NCBI GenBank assembly: GCA_022747635.1
Contig: JAKTNV010000661.1
Coordinates: 1 to 64,000 of the forward strand
From: Hetaerina americana
Lineage: Eukaryota; Arthropoda; Insecta; Odonata; Calopterygidae
Length of the DNA stretch: 64,000 bases
Direction of reading: 5' to 3'
Shown piece by piece: positions 1-11,707 of this stretch (its first letter is position 1; every line of letters starts with the position of its first letter). The position numbers and the translations under genes are program-made. The notes below the pieces were generated by a model. The model did no database searches. It was not told where the DNA came from and saw only the letters and a program-made list of their open reading frames with translations.

Positions 1-626
1 GAAGGCATTTATTTCATTTTTAGAAATTTTAATTTTTCACATTTTTCCATGAAAAGTGCCAATACCCCCCACTTTGGGTTCTTGGTGAAATTCTCACTCG
101 GCACCAATCAAACAAAAATGTTTCCATGGTGTGTATTGCTGTTAATTTTCATCAAATAAAAAAAATAAAACTCAGAGTTAATCATTAAAGACAAGAAATG
201 AGCATAAAAGATGCCTCAGCGCAAGTGTTAATGTTGGTAAAAGAGCCCAAATTTCAAAAAATATTGCGAAAAACAACAATCTTCCATTATAGAGTGAATG
301 TTTGAGGTGTATAGAAGGCATTTATTTCATTTTTAGAAATTTTAATTTTTCACATTTTTCCATGAAAAGTGCCAATACCCCCCCCTTTGGGTTCTAGGTG
401 AAATTCTCACTCGACACAAATCAAACAAAAATGTTTCCATGGTGTGTATTGTTGTTCATTTTCATCAAATAAACAAAATAAAACCCAGAATAAATCATTA
501 AAGACAAGAAATGAGCATAAAAGATGCCTCAGCGCAAGTGTTAATGTTAGTAAAAGAGCCCAAATTTCAAAAAATATTGCGAAAAACAACAATCTTCCAT
601 TATAGAGTAAATATTTGAGGTGTATA

Positions 627-936
627 GAAGGCATTTATTTCATTTTTAGAAATTTTTATTTTTCACATTTTTCCATGAAAAGTGCCAATACCCTAAAAAG
701 TGCCAATTTGGGTTCTAGGTGAAAATCTCACTCGACACAAATCAAACAAAAATGTTTCCATGGTGTGCATTGTTGTTCATTTTCATCAAATAAACAGATT
801 AAAACCCAGAGTTAATCATTAAAGACAGGAAATGAGCATAAAAGATGCCTCAGCGCTTAGTAAAAGAGCCCAAATTTCAAAAAATATTGCGAAAAACAAC
901 AATCTTCCATTATAGAGTGAATGTTTGAGGTGTATA
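627..936 (+). repeat. Variant monomer: 11-bp-deletion class with C-tract replaced by a 12-bp duplication
   Basis: This 310-bp copy carries the 11-bp deletion seen elsewhere and the linked gtgcattg variant. Its C-tract is lost: only ccc remains, followed by ta and a second copy of aaaagtgccaat. The two 12-bp copies lie at 678-689 and 696-707. It is the only monomer in the window with this structure, so it is a private local duplication that has not spread. Confidence 0.9.
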
Positions 937-3900
937 GAAGGCATTTATTTCATTTTTAGAAATTTTAAATTTCACATTTTTCCATGAAAAGTGCCAATCC
1001 CCCCCCCCTTTGGGTTCTACAGGAAAATTCTTCTCGACACAAATCAAACAAAAATGTTTCCATGGTGTGTATTGTAGTTCATTTTCATCAAATAAACAAA
1101 ATAAAACCCAGAATAAATCATTAAAGACAAGAAATGAGCATAAAAGATGCCTCAGCGCAAGTGTTAATGTTGGTAAAAGAGCCCAAATTTCAAAAAATAT
1201 TGCAAAAAACAACAATCTTCCATTATAGAGTGAATGTTTGAGGTGTATAGAAGGCATTTATTTCATTTTTAGAAATTTTAATTTTTCACATTTTTCCATG
1301 AAAAGTGCCAATACCCCCCCCTTTGGGTTCTAGGGGAAATTCTCACTCGACACAAATCAAACAAAAATGTTTCCATGGTGTGTATTGTTGTTCATTTTCA
1401 TCAAATAAACAAAATAAAACCCAGAGATAATCATTAAGGACAAGAAATGAGCATAAAAGATGCCTCAGCGCAAGTGTTTATGTTAGTAAAAGAGCCCAAA
1501 TTTCAAAAAATATTGCGAAAAACAACAATCTTTCATTATAGAGTGAATGTTTGAGGTGTATAGAAGGCATTTATTTCATTTTTAGAAAATTTAATTTTTC
1601 ACATTTTTCCATGAAAAGTGCCAATACCCCCCCCCCCTTTGGGTTCTACAGGAAAATCTCTCTCGACACAAATCAAACAAAAATGTTTCCATGGTGTGTA
1701 TTGTTGTTCATTTTCATCAAATAAACAAAATGATTCCCAGAATAAATCATTAAAGACAAGAAATGAGCTTAAAAGATGCCTCAGCGCAAGTGTTAATGTT
1801 GGTAGAAGAGCCAGAATTTCAAAAAATATTGCGAAAAACAAAAATCTTCCATTATAGATTGAATGTTTGAGGTGTAGAGAAGGCATTTATTTCATTTTTA
1901 GAAATTTTTATTTTTCACATTTTTCCATGAAAAGTGCCAATACCCCCCACTTTGGATTCTTGGTGAAATTCTCACTCGGCACAAATCAAACAAAAATGTT
2001 TCCATGGTGTGTATTGCTGTTAATTTTCATCAAATAAAAAAAATAAAACCCAGAGTTAATCATTAAAGACAAGAAACGAGCATAAAAGATGCCTCAGCGC
2101 AAGTGTTAATGTTGGTAAAAGAGCCCAAATTTCAAAAAATATTGCGAAAAACAACAATCTTCCATTATAGAGTGAATGTTTGAGGTGTATAGAAGGCATT
2201 TATTTCATTTTTAGAAATTTTAATTTTTCACATTTTTCCATGAAAAGTGCCAATACCCCCCCCTTTGGGTTCTAGGTGAAAATCTCACTCGACACAAATC
2301 AAACAAAAATGTTTCCATGGTGTGTATTGTTGTTCATTTTCATCAAATAAACAAAATAAAACCCAGAATAAATCATTAAAGACAAGAAATGAGCATAAAA
2401 GATGCCTCAGCGCAAGTGTTAATGTTAGTAAAAGAGCCCAAATTTCTAAAAATATTGCGAAAAACAACAATCTTCCATTATAGAGTGAATGTTTGAGGTG
2501 TATAGAAGGCATTTATTTCATTTTTAGAAATTTAATTTATCACATTTTTCATTGAAAAGTGCCAATACCCCCCCCTTTGGGTTCTAGGTGAAATTCTCAC
2601 TCGACACAAATCAAAAAAAATGTTTCCATGGTGTGTATTGTTGTTCATTTTCATCAAATAAACAAAATAAAACCCAGAATAAATCATTAAAAACAGGAAA
2701 TGAGCATAAAAGATGCCTCAGCGCAAGTGTTAATGTTAGTAAAAGAGCCCAAATTTCAAAAAATATTGCGAAAAACAACAATCTTCCATTATAGAGTGAA
2801 TGTTTGAGATATATAGAAGGCATTTATTTCATTTTTCGAAATTTTAATTTTTCACATTTTTCATTGAAAAGTGCCAATACCCCCCTCTTTGGGTTCTAGG
2901 TGAAAATCTCACTCGTACCAATCAAACAAAAATGTTTCCATGGTGTGTATTGTTGTTCATTTTCATCAAATAAACAAAATGAAACCCAGAATAAATCATT
3001 AAAAACAAGAAATGAATTTAAAAGATGCCTCAGCGCAAGTGTTAATGTTAGTAAAAGAGCCCAAATTTCTAAAAATATTGCGAAAAACAACAATCTTCCA
3101 TTATAGAGTGAATGTTTGAGGTGTATAGAAGGCATTTATTTAATTTGTAGAAATTTTAATTTTTCACATTTTTCCATGAAAAGCGCCAATATCCCCCCTT
3201 TGGGTTCTACAGGAAAATCTCACTCGACACAAATCAAACAAAAATGTTTCCATGGTGTGTATTGTTGGTCATTTTCATCAAATAAACAAAATAAAACCCA
3301 GAATAAATCATTAAAGACAAGAAATGAGCATAAAAAATGCCTCAGCGCAAGTGTTAATGTTAGTAAAAGAGCCCAAATTTCAAAAAATATTGCGAAAAGC
3401 AACAATCTTCCATTATAGAGTAAATGTTTGAGTCGTATTGAAGGCATTTATTTCATTTTTCGAAATTTTAATTTTTCACATTTTTCCATTGAAACTGCCA
3501 ATTACCCCCCCCCCTTTGGGTTCTAGGTGAAAATCTAACTCGACACAAATCAAACAAATAGGTTTCCATGGTGTGTATTGTTGTTCATTTTCATCAAATA
3601 AAAAAAATAAAACCCAGAATAAATCATTAAAGACAAGAAATGAGCATAAAAGATGCCTCAGCGCAAGTGTTAATGTTAGTAAAAGATCCCAAATTTCAAA
3701 AAATATTGCGAAAAACAACAATCTTCCATTATAGAGTCAATGTTTGAGGGGTATAGAAGGCATTTATTTCATTTTTAGAAATTTTAATTTTTCACATTTT
3801 TCCATGAAAAGTGCCAATACCCCCCCCTTTGGGTTCTACATGAAAATCACACTCGACACAAATCAAACAAAAATGTTTCCATGGTGTGTATTGTTGCTCA

Positions 3901-4068
3901 TTTTCATCAAATAAACAAAATAAAACCCAAAATAAATCATTAAAGACAAGAAATGAGCATAAAAGATGCCTCAGCGAAAGTGTTAATGTTAGTAAAAGAG
4001 CCCAAATTCCTAAAAATATTGCGAAAAACAACAATCTTCCATTATAGAGTGAATGTTTGAGGTGTATA

Positions 4069-4693
4069 GATGGCATTTATTTCATTTTTAGAAATTTTAA
4101 TTTTTCACATTTTTCCATGAAAAGTGCCAATACCCCCCCCTTTGGGTTCTAGGTGAAAATCTCACTCGACACAAATCAAACAAAAATGTTTCCATGGTGT
4201 GTATTGTTGTTCATTTTCATCAAATAAAAAAAATAAAACCCAGAATAAATCATTAAAGACAAGAAATGAGCATAAAAGATGCCTCAGCGCAAGTGTTAAT
4301 GTTAGTAAAAGAGCCCAAATTTCTAAAAATATTGCGAAAAACAACAATCTTCCATTATAGAGTGAATGTTTGAGGTGTATTGATGGCATTTATTTCATTT
4401 TTAGAAATTTTAATTTTTCACATCTTTCCATGAAAAGTGCCAATACCCCCCCTTTGGGTTCTAGGTGAAAATCTCACTCGACACAAATCAAACAAAAATG
4501 TTTCCATGGTGTGTATTGTTGTTCATTTTCATCAAATAAAAAAAATAAAACCCAGAATAAATCATTAAAGACAAGAAATGAGCATAAAAGATGCCTCAGC
4601 GCAAGTGTTAATGTTAGTAAAAGAGCCCAAATTTCTAAAAATATTGCGAAAAACAACAATCTTCCATTATAGAGTGAATGTTTGAGGTGTATA
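4069..4693 (+). repeat. Adjacent near-identical monomer pair (single-monomer duplication)
   Basis: Monomers at 4069 and 4382 share gatggcattt at their starts, the caaataaaaaaaataaaac variant and the tttctaaaaatattg variant, and are nearly identical over their length. Neighbours differ more. The simplest reading is a recent one-monomer tandem duplication inside the otherwise diverged left flank. Confidence 0.75.
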
Positions 4694-5633
4694 GAAGGCA
4701 TTTATTTCATTTTTAGAAATTTTAATTTTTCACATTTTCCATGAAAAGTGCCAATACCCCCCCCCCCTTTGGGTTCTACAGGAAAATCTCTCCCGACACA
4801 AATCAAACAAAAATGTTTCCATGGTGTGTATTGATGTTCATTTTCATCAAATAAAAAAAATAAACCCATAATAAATCATTAAAGACAAGAAATGAGCATA
4901 AAAGATGCCTCAGCGCAAGTGTTAATGTTAGTAAAAGAGCCCAAAAATCAAAAAATATTGCGAAAAACAACAATCTTCCATTATAGAGTGAATGTTTGAG
5001 GTGTATAGAAGGCATTTATTTCATTTTTCGAAATTTTAATTTTTCACATTTTTCCATGAAAAGTGCCAATACCCCCCCCTTTGGGTTCTAGGTGAAATTC
5101 TCACTCGACACAAATCAAACAAAAATGTTTCCATGGTGTGTATTGCTGTTCATTTTCATCAAATAAACAAAATAAAACCCAGAATAAATCATTAAAGACA
5201 AGAAATGAGCATAAAAGATGCCTCAGCGCAAGTGTTAATGTTAGTAAAAGAGCCCAAATTTCTAAAAATATTGCGAAAAACAACAATCTTCCATTATAGA
5301 GTGAATGTTTGAGGTGTATAGAAGGCATTTATTTCATTTTTCGAAATTTTAATTTTTCACATTTTTCCATGAAAAGTGCCAATACCCCCCCCTTTGGGTT
5401 CTAGGTGAAATTCTCACTCGACACAAATCAAACAAAAATGTTTCCATGGTGTGTATTGTTGTTTATTTTCATCAAATAAACAAAATAAAACTCAGAATTA
5501 ATCATTAAAGACAAGAAATGAGCATAAAAGATGCCTCAGCGGAAGTTTTAATGTTAATAAAAGAGCCCAAATTTCTAAAAATATTGCGAAAAACAACAAT
5601 CTTCCATTATAGAGTGAATATTTGAGGTGTATA

Positions 5634-8600
5634 GAAGGCATTTATTTCATTTTTAGAAATTTTAATTTTTCTCATTTTTCCATGAAAAGTGCCAATACCC
5701 CCCCCCCCTTTGGGTTCTAGGTGAAAATCTCACTCGACACAAATCAAACAAAAATGTTTCCATGGTGTGCATTGTTGTTCATTTTCATCAAATAAACAAA
5801 TTAAAACCCAGAGTTAATCATTAAAGACAGGAAATGAGCATAAAAGATGCCTCAGCGCTTAGTAAAAGAGCCCAAATTTCAAAAAATATTGCGAAAAACA
5901 ACAATCTTCCATTATAGAGTGAATATTTGAGGTGTATAGAAGGCATTTATTTCATTTTTAGAAATTTTAATTTTTCACATTTCTCCATGAAAAGTGCCAA
6001 ACCCCCCCTCTTTGGGTTCTAGGTGAAATTCTCACTCGACACAATTCAAAGAAAAATTTTTCCATGGTGTGTATTGTTGTTCATTTTCATCAAATAGACA
6101 AAACAAAACCCAGAATTAATCATTAAAGACAAGAAATGAGCATAAAAGATGCCTCAGCGTAAGTTTTAATTTTTGTAAAAGAGCGCAAATTTCAAATAAT
6201 ATTGCGAAAAACAACAATCTTCCATTATAGAGTGAATGTTTGAGGTGTATAGAAGGCATTTATTTCATTTTTAGAAATTTTAATTTTTCACATTTTTCCA
6301 TGAAAAGTGCCAATTCCCCCCCCTTTGGGTTCTAGGTGAAAATCTCACTCGACACAATTCAAACAAAAATGTTTCCATGGTGTGTATTGTTGTTCATTTT
6401 CATCAAATGAACAAAATAAAACCCAGAATAAATCATTAAAGACAAGAAATGAGCATAAAAGATGCCTCAGCGCAAGTGTTAATGTTAGTAAAAGAGCCCA
6501 AATTTCAAAAAATATTGCGAAAAACAACAATCTTCCATTGTAGAGTAAATATTTGAGGTGTATAGAAGGCATTTATTTCATTTTTAGAAATTTTTATTTT
6601 TCACATTTTTCCATGAAAAGTGCCAATACCCCCCCCTTTGGGTTCTAGGTGAAAATCTCACTCGACACAAATCAAACAAAAATGTTTCCATGGTGTGCAT
6701 TGTTGTTCATTTTCATCAAATAAACAAATTAAAACCCAGAGTTAATCATTAAAGACAGGAAATGAGCATAAAAGATGCCTCAGCGCTTAGTAAAAGAGCC
6801 CAAATTTCAAAAAATATTGCGAAAAACAACAATCTACCATTATAGAGTGAATGTTTGAGGTGTATAGAAGGCATTTATTTCATTTTTAGAAATTTTAATT
6901 TTTTACATTTCTCCATGAAAAGTGCCAAACCCCCCCTCTTTGGGTTCTAGGTGAAATTCTCACTCGACACAAATCAAACAACAATGTTTCCATGGTGTGT
7001 ATTGTTGTTCATTTTCATCAAATAAACAAAATAAAACCCAGAGTTAATCATTAAAGACAAGAAATGAGCATAAAAGATGCCTCAGCGCAAGTGTTAATGT
7101 TAGTAAAAGATCCCAAATTTCAAAAAATATTGCGAAAAACAACAATCTTCCATAATAGAGTAAATGTTTGAGGTGTATAGAAGGCATTTATTTCATTTTT
7201 AGAAATTTTAATGTTTCACATTTTTCCATGAAAAGTGCCAATTCCCCCCCCTTTGGGTTTTAGGTTAAATTCTCACTCGACACAAATCAAACAAAAATGT
7301 TTCCATGGCGTGTATTGTTGTTCATTTTCATCAAATAAACAAAATAAAACCCAGAATAAATCATTAAAGACAGGAAATGAGCATAAAAGATGCCTCAGCG
7401 CAAGTGTTAATGTTAGTAAAAGAGCCCAAATTTCAAAAAATATTGCGAAAAACAACAATCTTCCATTATAGAGTGAATGTTTGAGGTGTATAGAAGGCAT
7501 TTATTTCATTTTTAGAAATTTTAATTTTTCACATTTTTCCATGAAAAGTGCCAATACCCCCCCCTTTGGGTTCTACATGAAAATCTCACTCGACATAAAT
7601 CAAACAAAAATGTTTCCATGGTGTGTATTGTTGTTCATTTTCATCAAATAAACAAAATAAAACCCAGAATAAATCAATAAAGACAAGAAATGAACATAAA
7701 AGATGCCTCAGCGCAAGTGTTAATGTTAGTAAAAGAGCCCAAATTTCAAATAATATTGCGAAAAACAACAATCTTCCATTATAGAGTGAATGTTTGAGGT
7801 GTATAGAAGGCATTTATTTCATTTTTAGAAATTTTAATTTTTCACATTTTTCCATGAAAAGTGCCAATACCCCCCCTTTGGGTTCTAGGTGAAAATCTCA
7901 CTCGACACAAATCAAACAAAAATGTTTCCATGGTGTGTATTGTTGTTCATTTTCATCAAATAAACAAAATAAAACCCAGAATAAATCATTAAAGACAAGA
8001 AATGAGCATAAAAGATGCCTCGGCGCAAGTGTAAATGTTAGTAAAAGAGCCCAAATTTCAAAAAATATTGCGAAAAACAACAATCTTCCATTATAGAGTA
8101 AATATTTGAGGTGTATAGAAGGCATTTATTTCATTTTTAGAAATTTTAATTTTTCACATTTTTCCATGAAAAGTGCCAATACCCCCCCCCTTTGGGTTCT
8201 AGGTGAAAATCTCACTCGACACAAATCAAACAAAAATGTTTCCATGGTGTGCATTGTTGTTCATTTTCATCAAATAAACAAATTAAAACCCAGAGTTAAT
8301 CATTAAAGACAGGAAATGAGCATAAAAGATGCCTCAGCGCTTAGTAAAAGAGCCCAAATTTCAAAAAATATTGCGAAAAACAACAATCTTCCATTATAGA
8401 GTGAATGTTTGAGGTGTATAGAAGGCATTTATTTCATTTTTAGAAATTTTAATTTTTCACATTTCTCTATGAAAAGTGCCAATACCCCCCCTTTGGGTTC
8501 TAGGTGAAATTCTCACTCGACACAATTCAAAGAAAAATTTTTCCATGGTGTGTATTGTTGTTCATTTTCATCAAATAAACAAAACAAAACCCAGAGTTAA

Positions 8601-9044
8601 TCATTAATGACAAGAAATGAGCATAAAAGATGCCTCAGCGCAAGTGTTAATGTTAGTAAAAGGGCCCAAATTTCAAAAAATATTGCGAAAAACAACAATC
8701 TTCCATTATAGAGTGAATGTTTGAGGTGTATAGAAGGCATTTATTTCATTTTTAGAAATTTTTATTTTTCACATTTTTCCATGAAAAGTGCCAATACCCC
8801 CCCTTTGGGTTCTACATGAAAATCTCACTCGACACAAATCAAACAGAAATGTTTCCATGGTGTGTATTGTTGTTCATTTTCATCAAATAAACAAAATAAA
8901 ACCCATAGTTAATCATTAAAGACAGGAAATGAGCATAAAAGATGCCTCAGAGCAAGTGTTAATATTAGTCAAAGAGCCCAAATTTCAAAAAAGAATTCGA
9001 AAAACAACAATCTTCCATTATAGAGTAAATGTTTGAGGTGTATA
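5634..9044 (+). repeat. Ordered variant monomers, 11 copies, leading into the higher-order region
   Basis: Monomer starts: 5634, 5939, 6252, 6565, 6867, 7180, 7493, 7806, 8118, 8421, 8733. Short-class (11-bp deletion) copies are at 5634, 6565 and 8118. The stretch from about 5.9 to 7.25 kb matches about 13.7-15.03 kb monomer for monomer at a shift of 7779 bp. From about 7.25 kb onward the best partner changes to about 17.5 kb (shift 10282 bp), so an exchange junction lies near 7250-7260, within the monomer that begins at 7180: its 5' part ends gccaattcccc and its 3' part has the gttaaattctc variant. Confidence 0.8.
5939..7255 (+). repeat. Duplicated block, partner at about 13718-15034 (shift 7779 bp, 25 monomers)
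   Basis: Starts 5939, 6252, 6565, 6867 and 7180 pair with 13718, 14031, 14344, 14646 and 14959, each exactly 7779 bp away. Shared marks include attcaaagaaaaattttt, the caaatgaac variant, the short-class copy in the same place, the agatccc/ccataatag pair and aatgtttcac. Identity is lower than in the core duplications: single-base differences such as aaacccccc against aatacccccc at the first copy. Confidence 0.8.
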
Positions 9045-9530
9045 GAAGGCATTTATTTCATTTTTAGAAATTTTAATTTTTCACATTTTTCCATGAAAAG
9101 TGCCAATACCCCCCTCTTTGGGTTCTAGGTGAAATTCTCACTCGACACAATTCAAACAGAAATGTTTCCATGGTGTGTATTGTTGTTCGTTTTCATCAAA
9201 TAAACAAAATAAAACCCAGAATAAATCTTTAAAGACAGGAAATGAGCATAAAAGATGCCTAAGCGAAAGTGTTAATGTTAGTCAAAGAGCCCAAATTTCA
9301 AAAAATATTGCGAAAAACAACAATCTTCCATTATAGAGTGAATGTTTGAGGTGTATAGAAGGCATTTATTTCATTTTTAGAAATTTTAATTTTTCACATT
9401 TTTCCATGAAAAGTGCCAATACCCCCCCCTTTGGGTTCTAGGTGAAATTCCCACTTGACACAAATCAAACAACAATGTTTCCATGGTGTGTATTGTTGTT
9501 CATTTTCATCAAATAAACAAAATAAAACCC
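7255..9530 (+). repeat. Duplicated block, partner at about 17537-19811 (shift about 10282 bp, 33 monomers)
   Basis: Starts 7493, 7806, 8118, 8421, 8733, 9045 and 9358 pair with 17775, 18088, 18400, 18702, 19014, 19326 and 19639 (shift 10281-10282). Shared rare marks are gcctcggcg, aataaatcaataaag, tttctctatg, cattaatgac, agggccc and aaaagaattcg. The match breaks near 9530/9812, where the left copy has ttaattattaagg and the right copy switches to ttaatcattaaagacag and later agatccc. Confidence 0.85.
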
Positions 9531-10609
9531 AGAGTTAATTATTAAGGACAAGAAATGAGCATAAAAGATGCCTCAGCGCAAGTGTTAATGTTAGTAAAAG
9601 AGCCCAAATTTCAAATAATATTGCGAAAAACAACAATCTTCCATTATAGAGTGAATGTTTGAGGTGTATAGAAGGCATTTATTTCATTTTTAGAAATTTT
9701 AATTTTTCACATTTCTCCATGAAAAGTGCCAATACCCCCCTCTTTGGGTTCTAGGTTAAATTCTCACTCGACACAAATCAAACAAAAACGTTTCAATGGC
9801 GTGTATTGTTGTTCATTTTCATCAAATAAACAAAATAAAACCCAGAATAAATCATTAAAGACAGGAAATGAGCATAAAAGATGCCTCAGCGCAAGTGTTA
9901 ATGTTAGTAAAAGAGCCCAAATTTCAAAAAATATTGCGAAAAACAACAATCTTCCATTATAGAGTGAATGTTTGAGGTGTATAGAAGGCATTTATTTCAT
10001 TTTTAGAAATTTTAATTTTTCACATTTCTCCATGAAAAGTGCCAATACCCCCCTCTTTGGGTTTTAGGTTAAATTCTCACTCGACACAAATCAAACAAAA
10101 ATGTTTCCATGGCGTGTATTGTTGTTCATTTTCATCAAATAAACAAAATAAAACCCAGAATAAATCATTAAAGACAGGAAATGAGCATAAAAGATGCCTC
10201 AGCGCAAGTGTTAATGTTAGTAAAAGAGCCCAAATTTCAAAAAATATTGCGAAAAACAACAATCTTCCATTATAGAGTGAATGTTTGAGGTGTATAGAAG
10301 GCATTTATTTCATTTTTAGAAATTTTAATTTTTCACATTTTTCCATGAAAAGTGCCAATACCCCCCCCTTTGGGTTCTACATGAAAATCTCACTCGACAT
10401 AAATCAAACAAAAATGTTTCCATGGTGTGTATTGTTGTTCATTTTCATCAAATAAACAAAATAAAACCCAGAATAAATCATTAAAGACAAGAAATGAGCA
10501 TAAAAGATGCCTCAGCGCAAGTGTTAATGTTAGTAAAAGAGCCCAAATTTCAAAAAATATTGCGAAAAACAACAATCTTCCATTATAGAGTAAATATTTG
10601 AGGTGTATA

Positions 10610-10922
10610 GAAGGCATTTATTTCATTTTTAGAAATTTTTATTTTTCACATTTTTCCATGAAAAGTGCCAATACCCCCCCCTTTGGGTTCTAGGTGAAAA
10701 TCTCACTCGACACAAATCAAACAAAAATGTTTCCATGGTGTGTATTGTTGTTCATTTTCATCAAATAAACAAAATAAAACCCAGAATAAATCATTAAAGA
10801 CAAGAAATGAGCATAAAAGATGCCTCAGCGCAAGTGTTAATGTTAGTAAAAGAGCCCAAATTTCAAAAAATATTGCGAAAAACAACAATCTTCCATTATA
10901 GAGTAAATATTTGAGGTGTATA
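10610..10922 (+). repeat. Representative full-length monomer (313 bp) with internal landmarks
   Basis: A typical copy, used to describe monomer anatomy (positions within the monomer). 1-50: A/T-rich, with T-runs beginning near 17, 27, 33 and 42. 51-60: gaaaagtgcc. About 65-72: C-tract, usually 7-8 C but ranging from 5 to about 12 across the array. 73-78: tttggg, which makes a small CCC-TTT-GGG hairpin with the tract. 99-100, 220-221 and 267-268: the three usual CpG sites. 124-129: NcoI site CCATGG, present in most copies. 155-181: three overlapping-range AATAAA hexamers. 223-233: the 11 bp missing from the short class. 250-273: A-runs around atattgcg. 285-313: ccattatagagtgaatg and the tail ending gaggtgtata. 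No internal half-monomer duplication is convincing. Confidence 0.95.
10764..10790 (+). other. AATAAA cluster, example; recurs in most monomers
   Basis: Three AATAAA hexamers occur within 27 bp of the plus strand (10764-10769, 10773-10778, 10785-10790). The first two are in nearly all monomers; the third is lost where the monomer reads gagttaatc in place of gaataaatc. The minus strand has at least one AATAAA per monomer (TTTATT near monomer position 9). These match the eukaryotic poly(A) signal hexamer, but no transcript or downstream element is evident, so any function is speculative. Confidence 0.4.
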
Positions 10923-11707
10923 GAAGGCATTTATTTCATTTTTAGAAATTTTTATTTTTCACATTTTTCCATGAAAAGTGCCAATACCCCCCCCTTTGGG
11001 TTCTAGGTGAAAATCTCACTCGACACAAATCAAACAAAAATGTTTCCATGGTGTGCATTGTTGTTCATTTTTATCAAATAAACAAATTAAAACCCAGAGT
11101 TAATCATTAAAGACAGGAAATGAGCATAAAAGATGCCTCAGCGCTTAGTAAAAGAGCCCAAATTTCAAAAAATATTGCGAAAAACAACAATCTTCCATTA
11201 TAGAGTGAATGTTTGAGGTGTATAGAAGGCATTTATTTCATTTTTAGAAATTTTAATTTTTCACATTTCTCCATGAAAAGTGCCAATACCCCCCCCTTTG
11301 GGTTCTAGGTGAAATTTTCACTCGATACAATTCAAAGAAAAATTTTTCCATGGTGTGTATTGTTGTTCATTTTCATCAAATAAACAAAACAAAACCCAGA
11401 ATTAATCATTAAAGACAAGAAATGAGCATAAAAGATGCCTCAGCGCAAGTTTTAATTTTTGTAAAAGAGCGCAAATTTCAAATAATATTGCGAAAAACAA
11501 CAATCTTCCATTATAGAGTGAATGTTTGAGGTGTATAGAAGGCATTTATTTCATTTTTAGAAATTTTAATTTTTCACATTTTTCCATGAAAAGTGCCAAT
11601 TCCCCCCCCTTAGGGTTCAAGGTGAAAATCTCACTCGACACAAATCAAACAAAAATGTTTCCATGGTGTGTATTGTTGTTCATTTTCATCAAATGAACAA
11701 AATAAAA

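Larger units (their letters stand above)
1..5633 (+). repeat. Left flank: 18 irregular, diverged monomers
   Basis: Monomer starts: 1, 314, 627, 937, 1250, 1563, 1879, 2192, 2505, 2816, 3128, 3440, 3756, 4069, 4382, 4694, 5008, 5321. Copies carry many private changes, such as tttcgaaat in place of tttagaaat, a C-tract broken by A (monomers at 1 and 1879), gtaccaatc in place of acacaaatc (2816), tctacagga (937, 1563, 3128) and ggtagaagagcc (1563). Apart from the adjacent near-identical pair at 4069 and 4382, I see no longer block repeated inside this region. Several of these rare variants reappear only at the far right end of the window. This is what an older, less homogenised part of a satellite array looks like. 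Confidence 0.85.
9215..11707 (+). repeat. 8-monomer (2493-bp) tandem duplication, first copy
   Basis: Every landmark recurs 2493 bp downstream: cctaagcgaaag, cacttgac, caatggcg, the gttaaattctc pair, gacataaatc, the short-class monomer and cgatacaattc. 2493 equals seven 313-bp monomers plus one 302-bp monomer, so the exchange was in register. Only isolated differences were noticed, for example aacaatcttc against aacattcttc in the fourth copy. Confidence 0.88.

Noticed and set aside
10670..10690. G-quadruplex on the minus strand
   Set aside because: Only one long G-run plus a short ggg-complement per monomer; four G-runs with short loops are not present within one copy.
10680..10700. RNA polymerase III B-box-like gggttctagg, suggesting a tRNA-derived SINE origin
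   Set aside because: Two mismatches at key B-box positions, no convincing A box upstream at the right distance, and no poly(A) tail or target-site duplications.
10610..10922. CENP-B box
   Set aside because: No match to the 17-bp consensus (TTCG, four bases, A, two bases, CGGG) was found by eye in the monomer or its variants; tcgacac and ttcgaaat lack the CGGG half.
10610..10922. Origin of the monomer by doubling of a 156-bp half
   Set aside because: The two halves share only low-complexity resemblance (ttcattttt/ttcattttca, A-rich stretches); no alignable half-length periodicity could be seen by eye.
11600..11620. Telomere-like ttagggtt in the monomers at 11538, 19951 and 57203
   Set aside because: A single point change of ctttggg to cttaggg creates one TTAGGG each; there is no tandem hexamer repeat.
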